Shown: positions 15,362 to 24,394 of the stretch, one piece after another
Numbering within the stretch: position 1 is the stretch's first letter
Layout of the letters: each line of letters starts with the position of its first letter
Source: Streptomyces sp. A0958
Lineage (GTDB): Bacteria > Actinomycetota > Actinomycetes > Streptomycetales > Streptomycetaceae
Length of the DNA stretch: 64,000 nucleotides
Direction of reading: 5' to 3'
Assembly: GCF_004795035.1 (NCBI RefSeq)
Contig: NZ_SSBK01000009.1
Location: forward strand, 62,001-126,000
Translations under genes and position numbers: made by a program
Notes under the pieces: model-generated
Told to the model about the DNA's origin: nothing
Databases searched by the model: none
Seen by the model: only the letters and a program-made list of their open reading frames with translations

Positions 15362-16474
15362 ATGACCGTGTCCGAAACCACCGAAGCCACCGCCGGCGAG
15401 GCCCTGCGCCCGCATGCCGAGGACGCCTTCGCCGACGAGCTGAAGGCGCTCGCCGCCGCCGACGACCGGCCGCGCCCCGAGCGTTGGCGCCTGTCGCCCT
15501 GGGCCGTCGCCACGTACCTGCTCGGCGGCACCCTGCCCGACGGCACCGTCATCACACCCAAGTACGTGGGCCCGCGCCGCCTCGTCGAGGTCGCCGTCAC
15601 CACGCTCGCCACCGACCGGGCGCTGCTGCTCCTCGGCGTCCCCGGCACCGCCAAGACCTGGGTCTCCGAACACCTGGCGGCCGCCGTCAGCGGCGACTCG
15701 ACGCTGCTCGTCCAGGGCACGGCGGGCACACCCGAGGAAGCCGTCCGCTACGGGTGGAACTACGCGCAGTTGCTCGCGCACGGCCCCAGCCGCGACGCGC
15801 TGGTCCCCAGCCCGCTGATGCGCGCCATGTCCCAGGGCATGACCGCCCGCATCGAGGAACTGACCCGCATCCCCGCCGACGTGCAGGACTCGCTGATCAC
15901 GATCCTCTCGGAGAAGACGCTGCCCCTGCCCGAGCTGGGCCAGGAGGTCCAGGCGGTGCGCGGGTTCAACGTCATCGCCACGGCCAACGACCGCGACCGC
16001 GGGGTCAACGAGCTGTCCAGCGCGCTGCGCCGCCGGTTCAACACGGTGGTGCTGCCGCTGCCGGCCACCCCGGACGCGGAGGTCGACATCGTCTCCCGGC
16101 GCGTCGACCAGGTCGGACGCTCGCTCGACCTGCCGCCCGCGCCCGACGGCCTCGCGGAGATCCGTCGCGTGGTCACGGTCTTCCGCGAACTGCGCGACGG
16201 CGTCACCGTCGACGGCCGCACCAAGCTCAAGTCCCCCTCGGGGACGCTGTCCACGGCCGAGGCGATCTCCGTCGTCACCAACGGCCTCGCCCTCGCCGCC
16301 CACTTCGGGGACGGCGTGCTGCGCCCGGGGGACGTCGCGGCCGGCATCCTCGGCGCGGTCGTCCGCGACCCGGCGGCCGACCGGGTTGTGTGGCAGGAGT
16401 ACCTGGAGACCGTGGTGCGGGAGCGGGACGGCTGGAAGGACTTCTACCGCGCCTGCCGGGAGGCGTCCGTATGA
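15362..16474 (+). CDS. MoxR-family AAA+ ATPase
   Basis: A 370-residue AAA+ ATPase. Walker A is GVPGTAKT at residues 92-99. A helix-2 insert typical of MoxR (YAQLLAHGPSRDALVPSPL) follows, then sensor 1 in FNVIATANDRD and an arginine-finger/RRRFNT region. The start ATG at 15362 follows a strong GGAGGGGG. The stop overlaps the ATG of the DUF5682 gene (ATGA), so translation is coupled. MoxR ATPases work with VWA proteins as chaperone-like complexes that insert cofactors or remodel targets; the VWA partner is two genes downstream. Confidence 0.93.
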   Translation: MTVSETTEATAGEALRPHAEDAFADELKALAAADDRPRPERWRLSPWAVATYLLGGTLPDGTVITPKYVGPRRLVEVAVTTLATDRALLLLGVPGTAKTWVSEHLAAAVSGDSTLLVQGTAGTPEEAVRYGWNYAQLLAHGPSRDALVPSPLMRAMSQGMTARIEELTRIPADVQDSLITILSEKTLPLPELGQEVQAVRGFNVIATANDRDRGVNELSSALRRRFNTVVLPLPATPDAEVDIVSRRVDQVGRSLDLPPAPDGLAEIRRVVTVFRELRDGVTVDGRTKLKSPSGTLSTAEAISVVTNGLALAAHFGDGVLRPGDVAAGILGAVVRDPAADRVVWQEYLETVVRERDGWKDFYRACREASV

Positions 16475-18879
16475 CCGGCGCCCGCGCTTCGGGGCCGCTG
16501 CTGCTGGGGGTGCGGCACCACGGCCCCGGCTCCGCCCGCGCCGTCCGCGCCGCCCTGGAAGCGGCCCGCCCGCAGGCGGTGCTCATCGAGGGCCCGCCCG
16601 AGGGCGACGCGCTCCTGACACTCGCGGCCGACGAGCGGATGCGGCCCCCCGTCGCCCTGCTCGCCCATGCGGTGGACGACCCGGGGCGGGCCGCGTTCTG
16701 GCCGTTCGCCGAGTTCTCCCCCGAGTGGGTCGCGATCCGCTGGGCGCTGGCGCGGGACGTCCCCGTCCGCTTCATCGACCTGCCCGCGGCGCACTCGCTG
16801 GCCATGGAGCAGGCGGAGGCGGACCGGGGCGAAGCCCCCGAGGAGGAGGACGGCCCGCCCGTCGCCGTGCCCGTCGACCCGATCCGGGTGCTGGCCGAGA
16901 CCGCGGGGTACGACGACCCCGAGCGCTGGTGGGAGGACGTCGTCGAACACCGTGCGTCGGGCAGCGGGGAGACGGCCGACCCGTTGGCCGCGTTCGCCGC
17001 GCTCGGCGAGGCGATGACCGCCCTGCGCGAGGTGTACGGGGACGGCGGGCATCCCCGGGACGCGGTCCGCGAGGCGTACATGCGCATCCAGCTGCGCACT
17101 GCGGCTAAGGAGTTCGGCGGCGACTTCGCCGTCGTCTGCGGTGCCTGGCATGTGCCCGCCCTGCTTACGCGCACGACCCTCACCGCCGACCGGTCCCTGC
17201 TCAAGGGGCTCCCCAAGGCCAAGGCCGAACTGACCTGGGTGCCGTGGACCCACCAGCGGCTCGCCCGGCACAGCGGATACGGGGCCGGGATCGAGTCGCC
17301 CGGCTGGTACCAGCACCTCTTCGCCGCCCCGGACCGCCCGATCGAGCGCTGGATGACGAAGGTCGCCGGACTCCTGCGCGACGAGGACCGGTTCGTCTCC
17401 TCCGCCCATGTCATCGAGGCGGTCCGGCTCGCCGAGACGCTCGCCGCGATGCGCGGCCGGCCGCTCGCCGGGCTGAGCGAGACGACCGACGCGATCCGGG
17501 CCGTCATGTGCGAGGGCTCCGACGTGCCGCTCGCGCTCGTCCGGGACCGCCTCGTCGTCGGCGGAACGCTGGGCGAGGTCCCCGACACCGCCCCCGCAGT
17601 CCCTCTGCAACGCGACCTGACCCGGCAGCAGCGCACCCTCCGCCTCAGACCGGAGGCGGACGAGCGGGAGATGGAGCTCGACCTCCGCAAGGACACCGAC
17701 GCCTCCCGCAGCCGGCTGCTGCACCGGCTGCGCCTCCTCGGCGTCGGCTGGGGCGAACCCGCCGCCGGCCGGGGGAGCACCGGCACCTTCCGGGAGAGCT
17801 GGCGGCTGCGCTGGGAGCCCGAGCTGTACGTGCGCGTCGCGGAGGCGGGCGTCTGGGGCACCACCGTGCTCTCCGCCGCCACCGCCCGCGCCGAGTCGGA
17901 CGCCCTGGCCGCCACCGCGCTCGCCGAGGTGACCGCCCTGGCCGAGCGCTGCCTGCTGGCCGACCTGCCCGACGCGCTGCCCGTCGTGATGCGGGCCCTC
18001 GCCGACCGCGCCGCGCTCGACGCCGACGTCGGCCACCTCGCCGACGCCCTGCCCGCCCTGGCCCGGACCCTGCGCTACGGAGACGTCCGCTCCACGGACA
18101 CCACCGCCCTCGGCGAGGTCGCGGCCGGCCTCGCGGAACGCATCTGCGTCGGCCTGCCCCCCGCCTGCACCGGGCTCGACACCGACGGGGCCGAGGCGCT
18201 GCGCCGCCAGGTGGACGGCGTCCACACGGCGATCGGGCTGCTCGCCGGCGCCGTCCCGGAGAACGCGGACGGGCTGCGCGAGCGCTGGCGGGCGGTGCTC
18301 CACAAGCTCGCCGTCCGGGACGCGGTCGCGGGCGTGATCCGCGGGCGGGCCGCCCGGCTGCTCCTGGACGACGGACACCTCGACCAGGACGCCGCCGCCC
18401 GGCTGATGGGCCTCGCCCTCTCACCGGGCACACTGCCGGCCGATGCCGCCGCCTGGATCGAGGGCTTCGTCGGCGGGGCGGCCGGCGGCGGCATGCTCCT
18501 CGTCCACGACGAACGGCTGCTCGCCCTTGTCGATTCCTGGCTCACCGGTGTCCCCGCCGACACCTTCACCGACGTACTGCCCCTGCTGCGCCGCACGTTC
18601 TCGGCGTACGAGTCGGGCGTCCGGCGCACGCTGGGCGAGCTCGTCCGGCGCGGCCCGGCCCCCGCCGGAGCCCCGGGGAGCGGCCGGGCGGCGGGCGGCG
18701 GGACGACGGCCCCGGGCTTCGGCCCGGCCCTGGACACGGCCCGTGCGGACGCGGTCGTCCCGGTCCTGCGTCTCCTGCTCGGCCTGGACGCGCGGGCGGA
18801 GAAGGAGGAGGCGGAGGGGCCGGCGGGCCGCCAGGCATCCGCCCATCACGACGACCGACACCTGGGGGAAACGGCATGA
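16471..18879 (+). CDS. DUF5682-family protein, TraB/TIKI/EreA-like N-terminal domain
   Basis: An 802-residue protein. The first 240 residues contain LLGVRHHGPGS (H16, H17), VLIEGPPEGD (E37 region), VRFIDLPAAH, REAYMRIQL (about 199-207) and FAVVCGAWHVPAL (H227). This order (N-terminal G.(R)HH, ExG, R..yM, then VVG..H..) matches the TraB/PrgY/TIKI and erythromycin-esterase-like hydrolase superfamily, in my reading. The rest (about 300-802) is long, helical and scaffold-like. ATGA overlaps at both ends couple it to MoxR and the VWA gene. The family number is remembered; hydrolase activity is inference. Confidence 0.82.
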   Translation: MTGARASGPLLLGVRHHGPGSARAVRAALEAARPQAVLIEGPPEGDALLTLAADERMRPPVALLAHAVDDPGRAAFWPFAEFSPEWVAIRWALARDVPVRFIDLPAAHSLAMEQAEADRGEAPEEEDGPPVAVPVDPIRVLAETAGYDDPERWWEDVVEHRASGSGETADPLAAFAALGEAMTALREVYGDGGHPRDAVREAYMRIQLRTAAKEFGGDFAVVCGAWHVPALLTRTTLTADRSLLKGLPKAKAELTWVPWTHQRLARHSGYGAGIESPGWYQHLFAAPDRPIERWMTKVAGLLRDEDRFVSSAHVIEAVRLAETLAAMRGRPLAGLSETTDAIRAVMCEGSDVPLALVRDRLVVGGTLGEVPDTAPAVPLQRDLTRQQRTLRLRPEADEREMELDLRKDTDASRSRLLHRLRLLGVGWGEPAAGRGSTGTFRESWRLRWEPELYVRVAEAGVWGTTVLSAATARAESDALAATALAEVTALAERCLLADLPDALPVVMRALADRAALDADVGHLADALPALARTLRYGDVRSTDTTALGEVAAGLAERICVGLPPACTGLDTDGAEALRRQVDGVHTAIGLLAGAVPENADGLRERWRAVLHKLAVRDAVAGVIRGRAARLLLDDGHLDQDAAARLMGLALSPGTLPADAAAWIEGFVGGAAGGGMLLVHDERLLALVDSWLTGVPADTFTDVLPLLRRTFSAYESGVRRTLGELVRRGPAPAGAPGSGRAAGGGTTAPGFGPALDTARADAVVPVLRLLLGLDARAEKEEAEGPAGRQASAHHDDRHLGETA

Positions 18880-20363
18880 CGACGACCACCGGCACGGCAG
18901 CCTCCGCGACCACCGCCTCCGGAACGCCGCCCGCCCCCGCCACCTCGGCCCCCGGCGCCTCGGCTACCGGCACCACCGCCACCCCGGCCGCCGCCCCCGC
19001 CACCACGGCTACCGCCACCACCGCCACCTCGGCCGCCGCCCCCGGCGCCTCGGCTACCGCCACCACCGCCACCTCGGCCGCCGCCCCCGGCGCCTCGGCT
19101 ACCGGCACCACCGCCACCACCGCCGCCCCGGCCCCCGCCCCCGGCACCACAGCGCCCAAGACCACAGCCCCCCGCCCCACTACCGCCGCCCACGACGAGC
19201 GGTTGCGGCGCTGGCGTCTGGTGCTGGGGCCGGACAGCGCCGAGAGCACCGGCCGCACCCTCACCGGGCGCGACGCCGCGATGGACGGGGCGCTGACCGC
19301 GCTCTACGAGAACGGGAACGGGGGACGGCCCGGCGGCCGGGGCGGCGGCGGGCGGTCGGCCGGACTCGGCGCCTCCGCCCCGTCCGTGGCCCGCTGGCTC
19401 GGTGACATCCGCACGTACTTCCCCAGCTCCGTCGTGCAGGTCATGCAGCGCGACGCCATATACCGCCTCGGTCTCTCCGCACTCCTGCTCGAACCGGAGA
19501 TGCTGGAGGCCGTCGAGGCGGACGTCCACCTCGTCGGCACGCTGCTCTCCCTCAACAAGGCGATGCCCGAGACGACGAAGGAGACGGCACGCGCCGTGGT
19601 CCGCAAGGTCGTGGAGCAACTGGAGAAGCGGCTCACCACCCGCACCCGGGCCACCCTCACGGGCGCGCTCGACCGCTCGGCGAAGGTCGCCCGCCCCCGC
19701 CACCACGACATCGACTGGGACCGCACCATCCGGGCCAACCTCAAGAACTACCTGGAGCTGCCCGGCCGGGACGGTGCCGGGACGGTCGTCCCCGAGCGGC
19801 TCATCGGCTACGGGCGGGCCGCGCAGTCCGTGAAGAAGGACGTCATCCTCTGCATCGACCAGTCGGGTTCGATGGCGGCCTCCGTGGTCTACGCGTCGGT
19901 GTTCGGAGCGGTGCTCGCCTCGATGCGCGCCCTGCGGACCCGGCTCGTCGTGTTCGACACGGCGGTGGTCGACCTCACCGACCAGCTGGACGACCCCGTG
20001 GACGTCCTGTTCGGCACCCAGCTCGGCGGCGGCACCGACATCAACCGGGCCCTGGCCTACTGCCAGTCCCGGATCACCCGGCCGGCCGACACCGTCGTCG
20101 TGCTCATCAGCGACCTCTACGAGGGCGGCATCCGCAACGAGATGCTGAAGCGGGTCGCCGCGATGAAGGCGTCCGGCGTGCAGTTCGTGACGCTGCTCGC
20201 CCTCTCCGACGAGGGCGCCCCGGCCTACGACCGCGACCACGCGGCGGCCCTCTCTGCGCTGGGCGCCCCCGCCTTCGCCTGCACGCCGGACCTCTTCCCG
20301 GACGTGATGGCGGCCGCGATCGAGAAGCGACCGCTGCCGATACCCGACAAGGACCCCGCCTGA
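18876..20363 (+). CDS. VWA-domain protein (CoxE-like) of the MoxR module
   Basis: A 495-residue protein. Residues 1-110 are Thr/Ala/Pro-rich and repetitive. A helical region follows (WLGDIRTYFPSSVVQVMQRD), then a C-terminal von Willebrand A domain with an intact MIDAS: DQSGS at 328-332, GGGTDINRA at about 385-393 and LISDLYEGG at about 409-417. MIDAS-bearing VWA proteins couple MoxR ATPases to clients through a divalent metal. ATG at 18876 overlaps the DUF5682 stop. It is the last gene of the rightward operon, with a 246-bp gap before sucC. Confidence 0.92.
   Translation: MTTTTGTAASATTASGTPPAPATSAPGASATGTTATPAAAPATTATATTATSAAAPGASATATTATSAAAPGASATGTTATTAAPAPAPGTTAPKTTAPRPTTAAHDERLRRWRLVLGPDSAESTGRTLTGRDAAMDGALTALYENGNGGRPGGRGGGGRSAGLGASAPSVARWLGDIRTYFPSSVVQVMQRDAIYRLGLSALLLEPEMLEAVEADVHLVGTLLSLNKAMPETTKETARAVVRKVVEQLEKRLTTRTRATLTGALDRSAKVARPRHHDIDWDRTIRANLKNYLELPGRDGAGTVVPERLIGYGRAAQSVKKDVILCIDQSGSMAASVVYASVFGAVLASMRALRTRLVVFDTAVVDLTDQLDDPVDVLFGTQLGGGTDINRALAYCQSRITRPADTVVVLISDLYEGGIRNEMLKRVAAMKASGVQFVTLLALSDEGAPAYDRDHAAALSALGAPAFACTPDLFPDVMAAAIEKRPLPIPDKDPA
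18963..19137 (+). repeat. 45-bp coding minisatellite in the VWA gene
   Basis: In-frame units of 15 codons begin at 18963, 19008, 19053 and 19098. The second and third copies (19008-19052, 19053-19097) are identical, the first is diverged and the last is partial. They encode the Ala/Thr-rich N-terminal tail (ATATTATSAAAPGAS type). Confidence 0.9.
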
Positions 20364-20389
20364 CGAGGCGCCCACCGCCCCACCAGCGT

Positions 20390-20431
20390 GATTCTGTGAC
20401 CGCGATCCGCGATTCTGTGACCGTAATCACC
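20390..20431. promoter_or_regulatory. Tandem GATTCTGTGACCG sites with Crp-like palindrome upstream of sucCD
   Basis: GATTCTGTGACCG occurs at 20390-20402 and again at 20411-20423, exactly two helical turns apart. The second copy extends into TGTGA-CCGTAA-TCACC (20416-20431), close to the Crp consensus TGTGA-N6-TCACA. The first copy lacks the right half. Position about 180-220 bp upstream of sucC suggests activator or repressor binding. Streptomyces does have Crp, but its use here is inference. Confidence 0.5.
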
Positions 20432-20527
20432 GCCCAGGTGCTATCTGCGATTTAGGGTCACGCGGGGCGCGGGGATAACCTGCGAGATGGACATGCCGCG
20501 TATTCGGTCACCGTGTGCGCCTTCCTA

Positions 20528-20543
20528 GTGACAGAGCAGTCAC
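20528..20543. promoter_or_regulatory. GTGAC/GTCAC palindrome near sucC
   Basis: GTGACAGAGCAGTCAC has perfect 5-bp arms around a 6-nt centre, about 70 bp before the sucC start. Single GGTCAC half-sites also lie at 20456-20461 and 20506-20511. A regulator-binding cluster is likely, but the spacing differs from the Crp-like site at 20416. Confidence 0.4.
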
Positions 20544-20609
20544 GTTGCCCCTCGCGGCACGCCCACGCAGAAAACCAACCGCGAGACCATTGATAAGGGA
20601 CGGACGCGC

Positions 20610-21791
20610 GTGGACCTGTTCGAGTACCAGGCGAGGGACCTCTTCGCCAAGCACGGTGTACCGGTGCTGGCCGGTGAAGTCATCGACACGCCTGAGGCAG
20701 CCCGCGAGGCGACCGAGCGGCTGGGCGGCAAGTCGGTCGTCAAGGCGCAGGTGAAGGTCGGCGGCCGCGGCAAGGCCGGTGGCGTGAAGCTGGCCGCCAA
20801 CCCCGACGAGGCGGTCGCCCGGTCGACCGACATCCTCGGCATGGACATCAAGGGCCACACGGTCCACAAGGTGATGATCGCCGAGCTGTCCCCGGAGATC
20901 GAGGCGGAGTACTACGTCTCGTACCTCCTCGACCGCACCAACCGCACCTTCCTGGCCATGGCCTCGGTGCAGGGCGGCATGGACATCGAGGAGGTCGCGG
21001 AGAAGACCCCCGAGGCCCTTGCGAAGGTTCCGGTCAACGCCGTCGACGGCGTCGACATCGCCAAGGCCCGCGAGATCGTGGCCCAGGCGAAGTTCCCGGC
21101 CGACGTGGCCGAGGGTGTCGCCGAGGCCCTGGTGACCCTGTGGGACACCTTCGTCGCCGAGGACGCCCTCCTCGTCGAGGTCAACCCGCTGGTGAAGACC
21201 AAGGACGGCCGCATCCTGGCGCTGGACGGAAAGGTGTCTCTCGACGAGAACGCCGACTTCCGTCAGCCGGGCCACGAGGCCCTTGAGGACAAGGCCGCGG
21301 CCAACCCGCTCGAGGCCGCCGCCAAGGCCAAGAACCTCAACTACGTCAAGCTCGACGGCGAGGTCGGCATCATCGGTAACGGTGCCGGTCTGGTCATGTC
21401 GACCCTGGACGTCGTCGCGTACGCCGGTGAGAAGCACGGCAACGTGAAGCCCGCCAACTTCCTCGACATCGGTGGCGGCGCCTCCGCCGAGGTCATGGCG
21501 AACGGCCTGGAGATCATCCTCGGCGACTCGGACGTCAAGTCCGTCTTCGTCAACGTCTTCGGCGGCATCACCGCCTGCGACGAGGTCGCCAACGGCATCG
21601 TCCAGGCGCTCGAGCTGCTCAAGTCCAAGGGCGAGGACGTCACCAAGCCGCTCGTGGTGCGCCTCGACGGCAACAACGCGGAGCTGGGTCGCAAGATCCT
21701 CTCCGACGCCAACCACCCGCTGGTCCAGCGCGTGGACACCATGGACGGCGCGGCCGACAAGGCCGCCGAGCTCGCCGCGGCTGCGAAGTAA
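20610..21791 (+). CDS. sucC: Succinyl-CoA synthetase (ADP/GDP-forming) beta subunit
   Basis: A 393-residue ATP-grasp subunit. The N-terminus [19 protein letters not shown], the nucleotide-binding [16 protein letters not shown] and LLVEVNPLV (metal-binding) are standard. The C-terminal ligase/CoA-binding half has DIGGGA and [12 protein letters not shown]. It joins succinate and CoA with NTP, or the reverse, in the TCA cycle as an alpha2beta2 or alpha-beta complex with SucD. GTG start; AAGGGA lies upstream. The sucD start is 21 bp downstream. Confidence 0.97.
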   Translation: MDLFEYQARDLFAKHGVPVLAGEVIDTPEAAREATERLGGKSVVKAQVKVGGRGKAGGVKLAANPDEAVARSTDILGMDIKGHTVHKVMIAELSPEIEAEYYVSYLLDRTNRTFLAMASVQGGMDIEEVAEKTPEALAKVPVNAVDGVDIAKAREIVAQAKFPADVAEGVAEALVTLWDTFVAEDALLVEVNPLVKTKDGRILALDGKVSLDENADFRQPGHEALEDKAAANPLEAAAKAKNLNYVKLDGEVGIIGNGAGLVMSTLDVVAYAGEKHGNVKPANFLDIGGGASAEVMANGLEIILGDSDVKSVFVNVFGGITACDEVANGIVQALELLKSKGEDVTKPLVVRLDGNNAELGRKILSDANHPLVQRVDTMDGAADKAAELAAAAK

Positions 21792-21812
21792 GGAAGAGGG
21801 ACTCAGACCACC

Positions 21813-22697
21813 ATGGCTATCTTCCTCACCAAGGACAGCAAGGTCATCGTCCAGGGGATGACCGGCGCCACCGGCATGAAGCACACCAAGCTCATGCTCG
21901 GCGACGGCACCAACATCGTCGGCGGCGTGAACCCCCGCAAGGCCGGCACGACCGTCGACTTCGACGGCACCGAGGTACCGGTCTTCGGCTCCGTCGCCGA
22001 GGCGATGGAGAAGACCGGCGCGAACGTGTCCGTCCTCTTCGTGCCGCCGGCCTTCGCGAAGTCCGCCGTCATCGAGGCGATCGACGCCGAGATCCCGCTC
22101 GCCGTCGTGATCACCGAGGGCATCGCCGTCCACGACTCGGCCGCCTTCTGGGCGTACGCCGGCTCGAAGGGCAACAAGACCCGGATCATCGGCCCGAACT
22201 GCCCCGGCCTGATCACCCCCGGCCAGTCCAACGCCGGCATCATCCCGGGCGACATCACCAAGCCCGGCCGCATCGGTCTCGTGTCCAAGTCCGGCACGCT
22301 GACCTACCAGATGATGTACGAGCTCCGCGACATCGGCTTCTCGTCGGCCGTCGGCATCGGTGGCGACCCGGTCATCGGTACGACGCACATCGACGCCCTG
22401 GAGGCGTTCGAGGCCGACCCCGAGACCGACCTGATCGTCATGATCGGCGAGATCGGCGGCGACGCCGAGGAGCGCGCGGCGGACTTCATCGCTTCGAGCG
22501 TCACCAAGCCGGTCGTCGGTTACGTCGCGGGCTTCACCGCCCCCGAGGGCAAGACCATGGGCCACGCCGGCGCCATCGTCTCCGGCTCCTCCGGCACCGC
22601 GCAGGCGAAGAAGGAGGCCCTTGAGGCCGCCGGCGTCAAGGTCGGCAAGACGCCGACCGAGACCGCCAAGCTGGCGCGCGAGATCCTCGGCGCCTGA
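21813..22697 (+). CDS. sucD: Succinyl-CoA synthetase alpha subunit
   Basis: A 294-residue subunit with an N-terminal CoA-binding Rossmann domain ([16 protein letters not shown], then [14 protein letters not shown]) and [13 protein letters not shown]. The phosphohistidine is H251 in [14 protein letters not shown]. It completes the SucCD complex that carries substrate-level phosphorylation in the TCA cycle. AGGAAGAGG precedes the ATG. A 26-bp perfect hairpin follows the stop. Confidence 0.97.
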   Translation: MAIFLTKDSKVIVQGMTGATGMKHTKLMLGDGTNIVGGVNPRKAGTTVDFDGTEVPVFGSVAEAMEKTGANVSVLFVPPAFAKSAVIEAIDAEIPLAVVITEGIAVHDSAAFWAYAGSKGNKTRIIGPNCPGLITPGQSNAGIIPGDITKPGRIGLVSKSGTLTYQMMYELRDIGFSSAVGIGGDPVIGTTHIDALEAFEADPETDLIVMIGEIGGDAEERAADFIASSVTKPVVGYVAGFTAPEGKTMGHAGAIVSGSSGTAQAKKEALEAAGVKVGKTPTETAKLAREILGA

Positions 22698-22737
22698 CGC
22701 ACGCGGCTGCGCCTCCGCGCGGCAGTGCGCCACCGCA

Positions 22738-22793
22738 GCAACGCGACGCGGGCCCGTCCCCCCGACCGGGGGGACGGGCCCGCGTCGCGTTGC
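22738..22793. terminator. 26-bp perfect-stem terminator after sucCD
   Basis: The 26-nt arms 22738-22763 and 22768-22793 are exact complements around a 4-nt loop GACC. The element separates sucD from the convergent HTH gene and can act both ways. The length and perfection are exceptional. Confidence 0.92.
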
Positions 22794-22820
22794 GCGAAGG
22801 CCGCCGTTCGGCGTAGCCGA

Positions 22821-24278
22821 TCAGCCGGCCTCGGGGACCAGCCGGGCCGGGCCGTGGACCAGTTCGTCGCCGAGCTTCTTCCGCAGCTTCACGTCCTGCG
22901 GCGTCAGCTTCTGCGGGCCCCCGACCGGCGGCACCCCGCCCACCTGCTGGGCGGGCGACAGCGGCGTCTCGTACTTCCGGGGGGCCGTCGCCAGTGTGAT
23001 CAGCGTGAGGCCGACGATCAGCACGGTGAACGCGATGGCCGCCCGGGCCCACAGCTGCGCCTTGCGCTCACTGCCCGTACGGATCAGCTCCGGCACCGGC
23101 AGCGAGGAGGCGGGCTGGGTGCGGGCGAGCGTGCCCAGGCGCTCGTGGAGGAGCGCGGACTGCTCGGCCGGCGATTCGGGCTCCGCGATCTCGGGCAGCC
23201 GCTCGGCGACGGCCGCCCGCGCGGTCACCAGCCGCCCGGCCGCGGCCCGCGTGCTCGCCTCGGTCTCCGCCGCGGTCTCCGGCAGCCCCAGCCCCACGCC
23301 GTCGTGCAGCACCAGCGTGCGCCGGTACGAGGGGGGCAGCGCCAGCAGCGCGTCGAGCAGCGCGCGCGGCCCCGGCGCCTCGGGCGGGGGATCGAGGCGC
23401 CGGTGCTCACCGCGCAGCCGGCGCCACGGTGACATCGCGTGCTCGTGGGCGGCGGCCCGTACCCAGCCCACCGGGTCCCGGTCCACCGCGACCTCCGGCC
23501 AGCGCTGCCAGGCCAGCTCGAACGCCTTGGTCACGGCCTCGCGGGACAGGGCGCGCCGCCCGGTCAGCAGATAGCTCTGGTGGAAGAGGGCCGCAGCGGC
23601 ATGCCCGTACAACGCGTCGAACGCCTCCGCGGGCGACAGTCCGGCCTCAACCGTCTCGCTGCTCTCGCTGTTCTCACGGACCCTGCTGGTCTCATCGATC
23701 CTGCTGGTCTCATCGATCCCGCTGGTCTCACCGATCCCGCTGGTCTCGATGACCTTGTCAGCCCCAACAGACCCGGCCATGGCCACGGCTGCAGACTCAG
23801 CCGCAACCACAGGCCCAGCCGCAACCACCGGCCCAGCCACAGCCACAGCCGTAACCGCAGCAACGGCCTCAGCCGCAGCCACGGGTTCAGCCACATGCAC
23901 GACTGCGGGCACAGCCGCGGGCTCGGGCGGAGCCGCCGAGGGTTCGGGTGTGGTGCTGCTGCCGGACTTGGCGTCGATGAGGACCGGCGGTGGTTTCGGC
24001 CGTTTGGCGGGGGGCTTCGGCGTGGCGTTCTGCGTCTTCCGTTTGGCGGGGGTGGGGGTGGGGGCGCCGCCCGCCCCGATCAGCCGGGCGTACGCCTCGC
24101 GCTTGCGCCCGCGTGGACTGGTGCGGCCCGTCTCCCATGCGCGCACGGTGGCCCGGGTGACGCCCATGGCCGCCGCGACCTGCTCCTCACTCAGCGACTT
24201 GGCCTCCCGCAGTCTGCGCCGCTCCTTCGGGGAGGGGAGCGGAGAGGCGGTGGCCGTGCCGGACGTGCTCTGCGTCAT
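22821..24278 (-). CDS. HTH - sigma-like - transmembrane fusion regulator
   Basis: A 485-residue protein of unusual architecture. Residues about 14-60 form a Cro/CI-type HTH (EEQVAAAMGVTRATVRAWE). An Ala/Val/Pro-rich linker of some 110 residues and a GIxETS.. repeat follow. Residues about 212-280 resemble sigma region 2 (DALYGHAAAALFHQSYLLTG, then AFELAWQRWPEV). Residues about 305-355 resemble ECF region 4 (LLALPPSYRRTLVLHDGVGL, LPETAAETEAS). One membrane helix lies at about 413-431, followed by an extracytoplasmic tail of about 55 residues. The ATG at 24276-24278 was chosen because the HTH sits directly behind it. Family membership beyond the domains is not known to me. A membrane-tethered regulator is the simplest idea. 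Confidence 0.8.
   Translation of the reverse strand: MTQSTSGTATASPLPSPKERRRLREAKSLSEEQVAAAMGVTRATVRAWETGRTSPRGRKREAYARLIGAGGAPTPTPAKRKTQNATPKPPAKRPKPPPVLIDAKSGSSTTPEPSAAPPEPAAVPAVVHVAEPVAAAEAVAAVTAVAVAGPVVAAGPVVAAESAAVAMAGSVGADKVIETSGIGETSGIDETSRIDETSRVRENSESSETVEAGLSPAEAFDALYGHAAAALFHQSYLLTGRRALSREAVTKAFELAWQRWPEVAVDRDPVGWVRAAAHEHAMSPWRRLRGEHRRLDPPPEAPGPRALLDALLALPPSYRRTLVLHDGVGLGLPETAAETEASTRAAAGRLVTARAAVAERLPEIAEPESPAEQSALLHERLGTLARTQPASSLPVPELIRTGSERKAQLWARAAIAFTVLIVGLTLITLATAPRKYETPLSPAQQVGGVPPVGGPQKLTPQDVKLRKKLGDELVHGPARLVPEAG
23683..23754 (-). repeat. Four 18-bp coding repeats
   Basis: Units at 23683-23700, 23701-23718, 23719-23736 and 23737-23754, the first two identical. They encode GIGETS/RIDETS-like hexapeptides in the linker of the HTH-sigma fusion. 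Confidence 0.85.
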
Positions 24279-24394
24279 GAGGGCCGCCCGCGCGGCCTGC
24301 ACCGGGTGAAAAAGTACATAAACGTATATTGGGCGACACAACGGCCGTTCGCCCGTTACACGGAATAAGCGCGTGTCGTTGGCAGCATGACCGC

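Noticed and set aside
23683..23754. Iteron/origin-like 18-bp repeats
   Set aside because: They are in frame inside a coding region and encode a hexapeptide linker.
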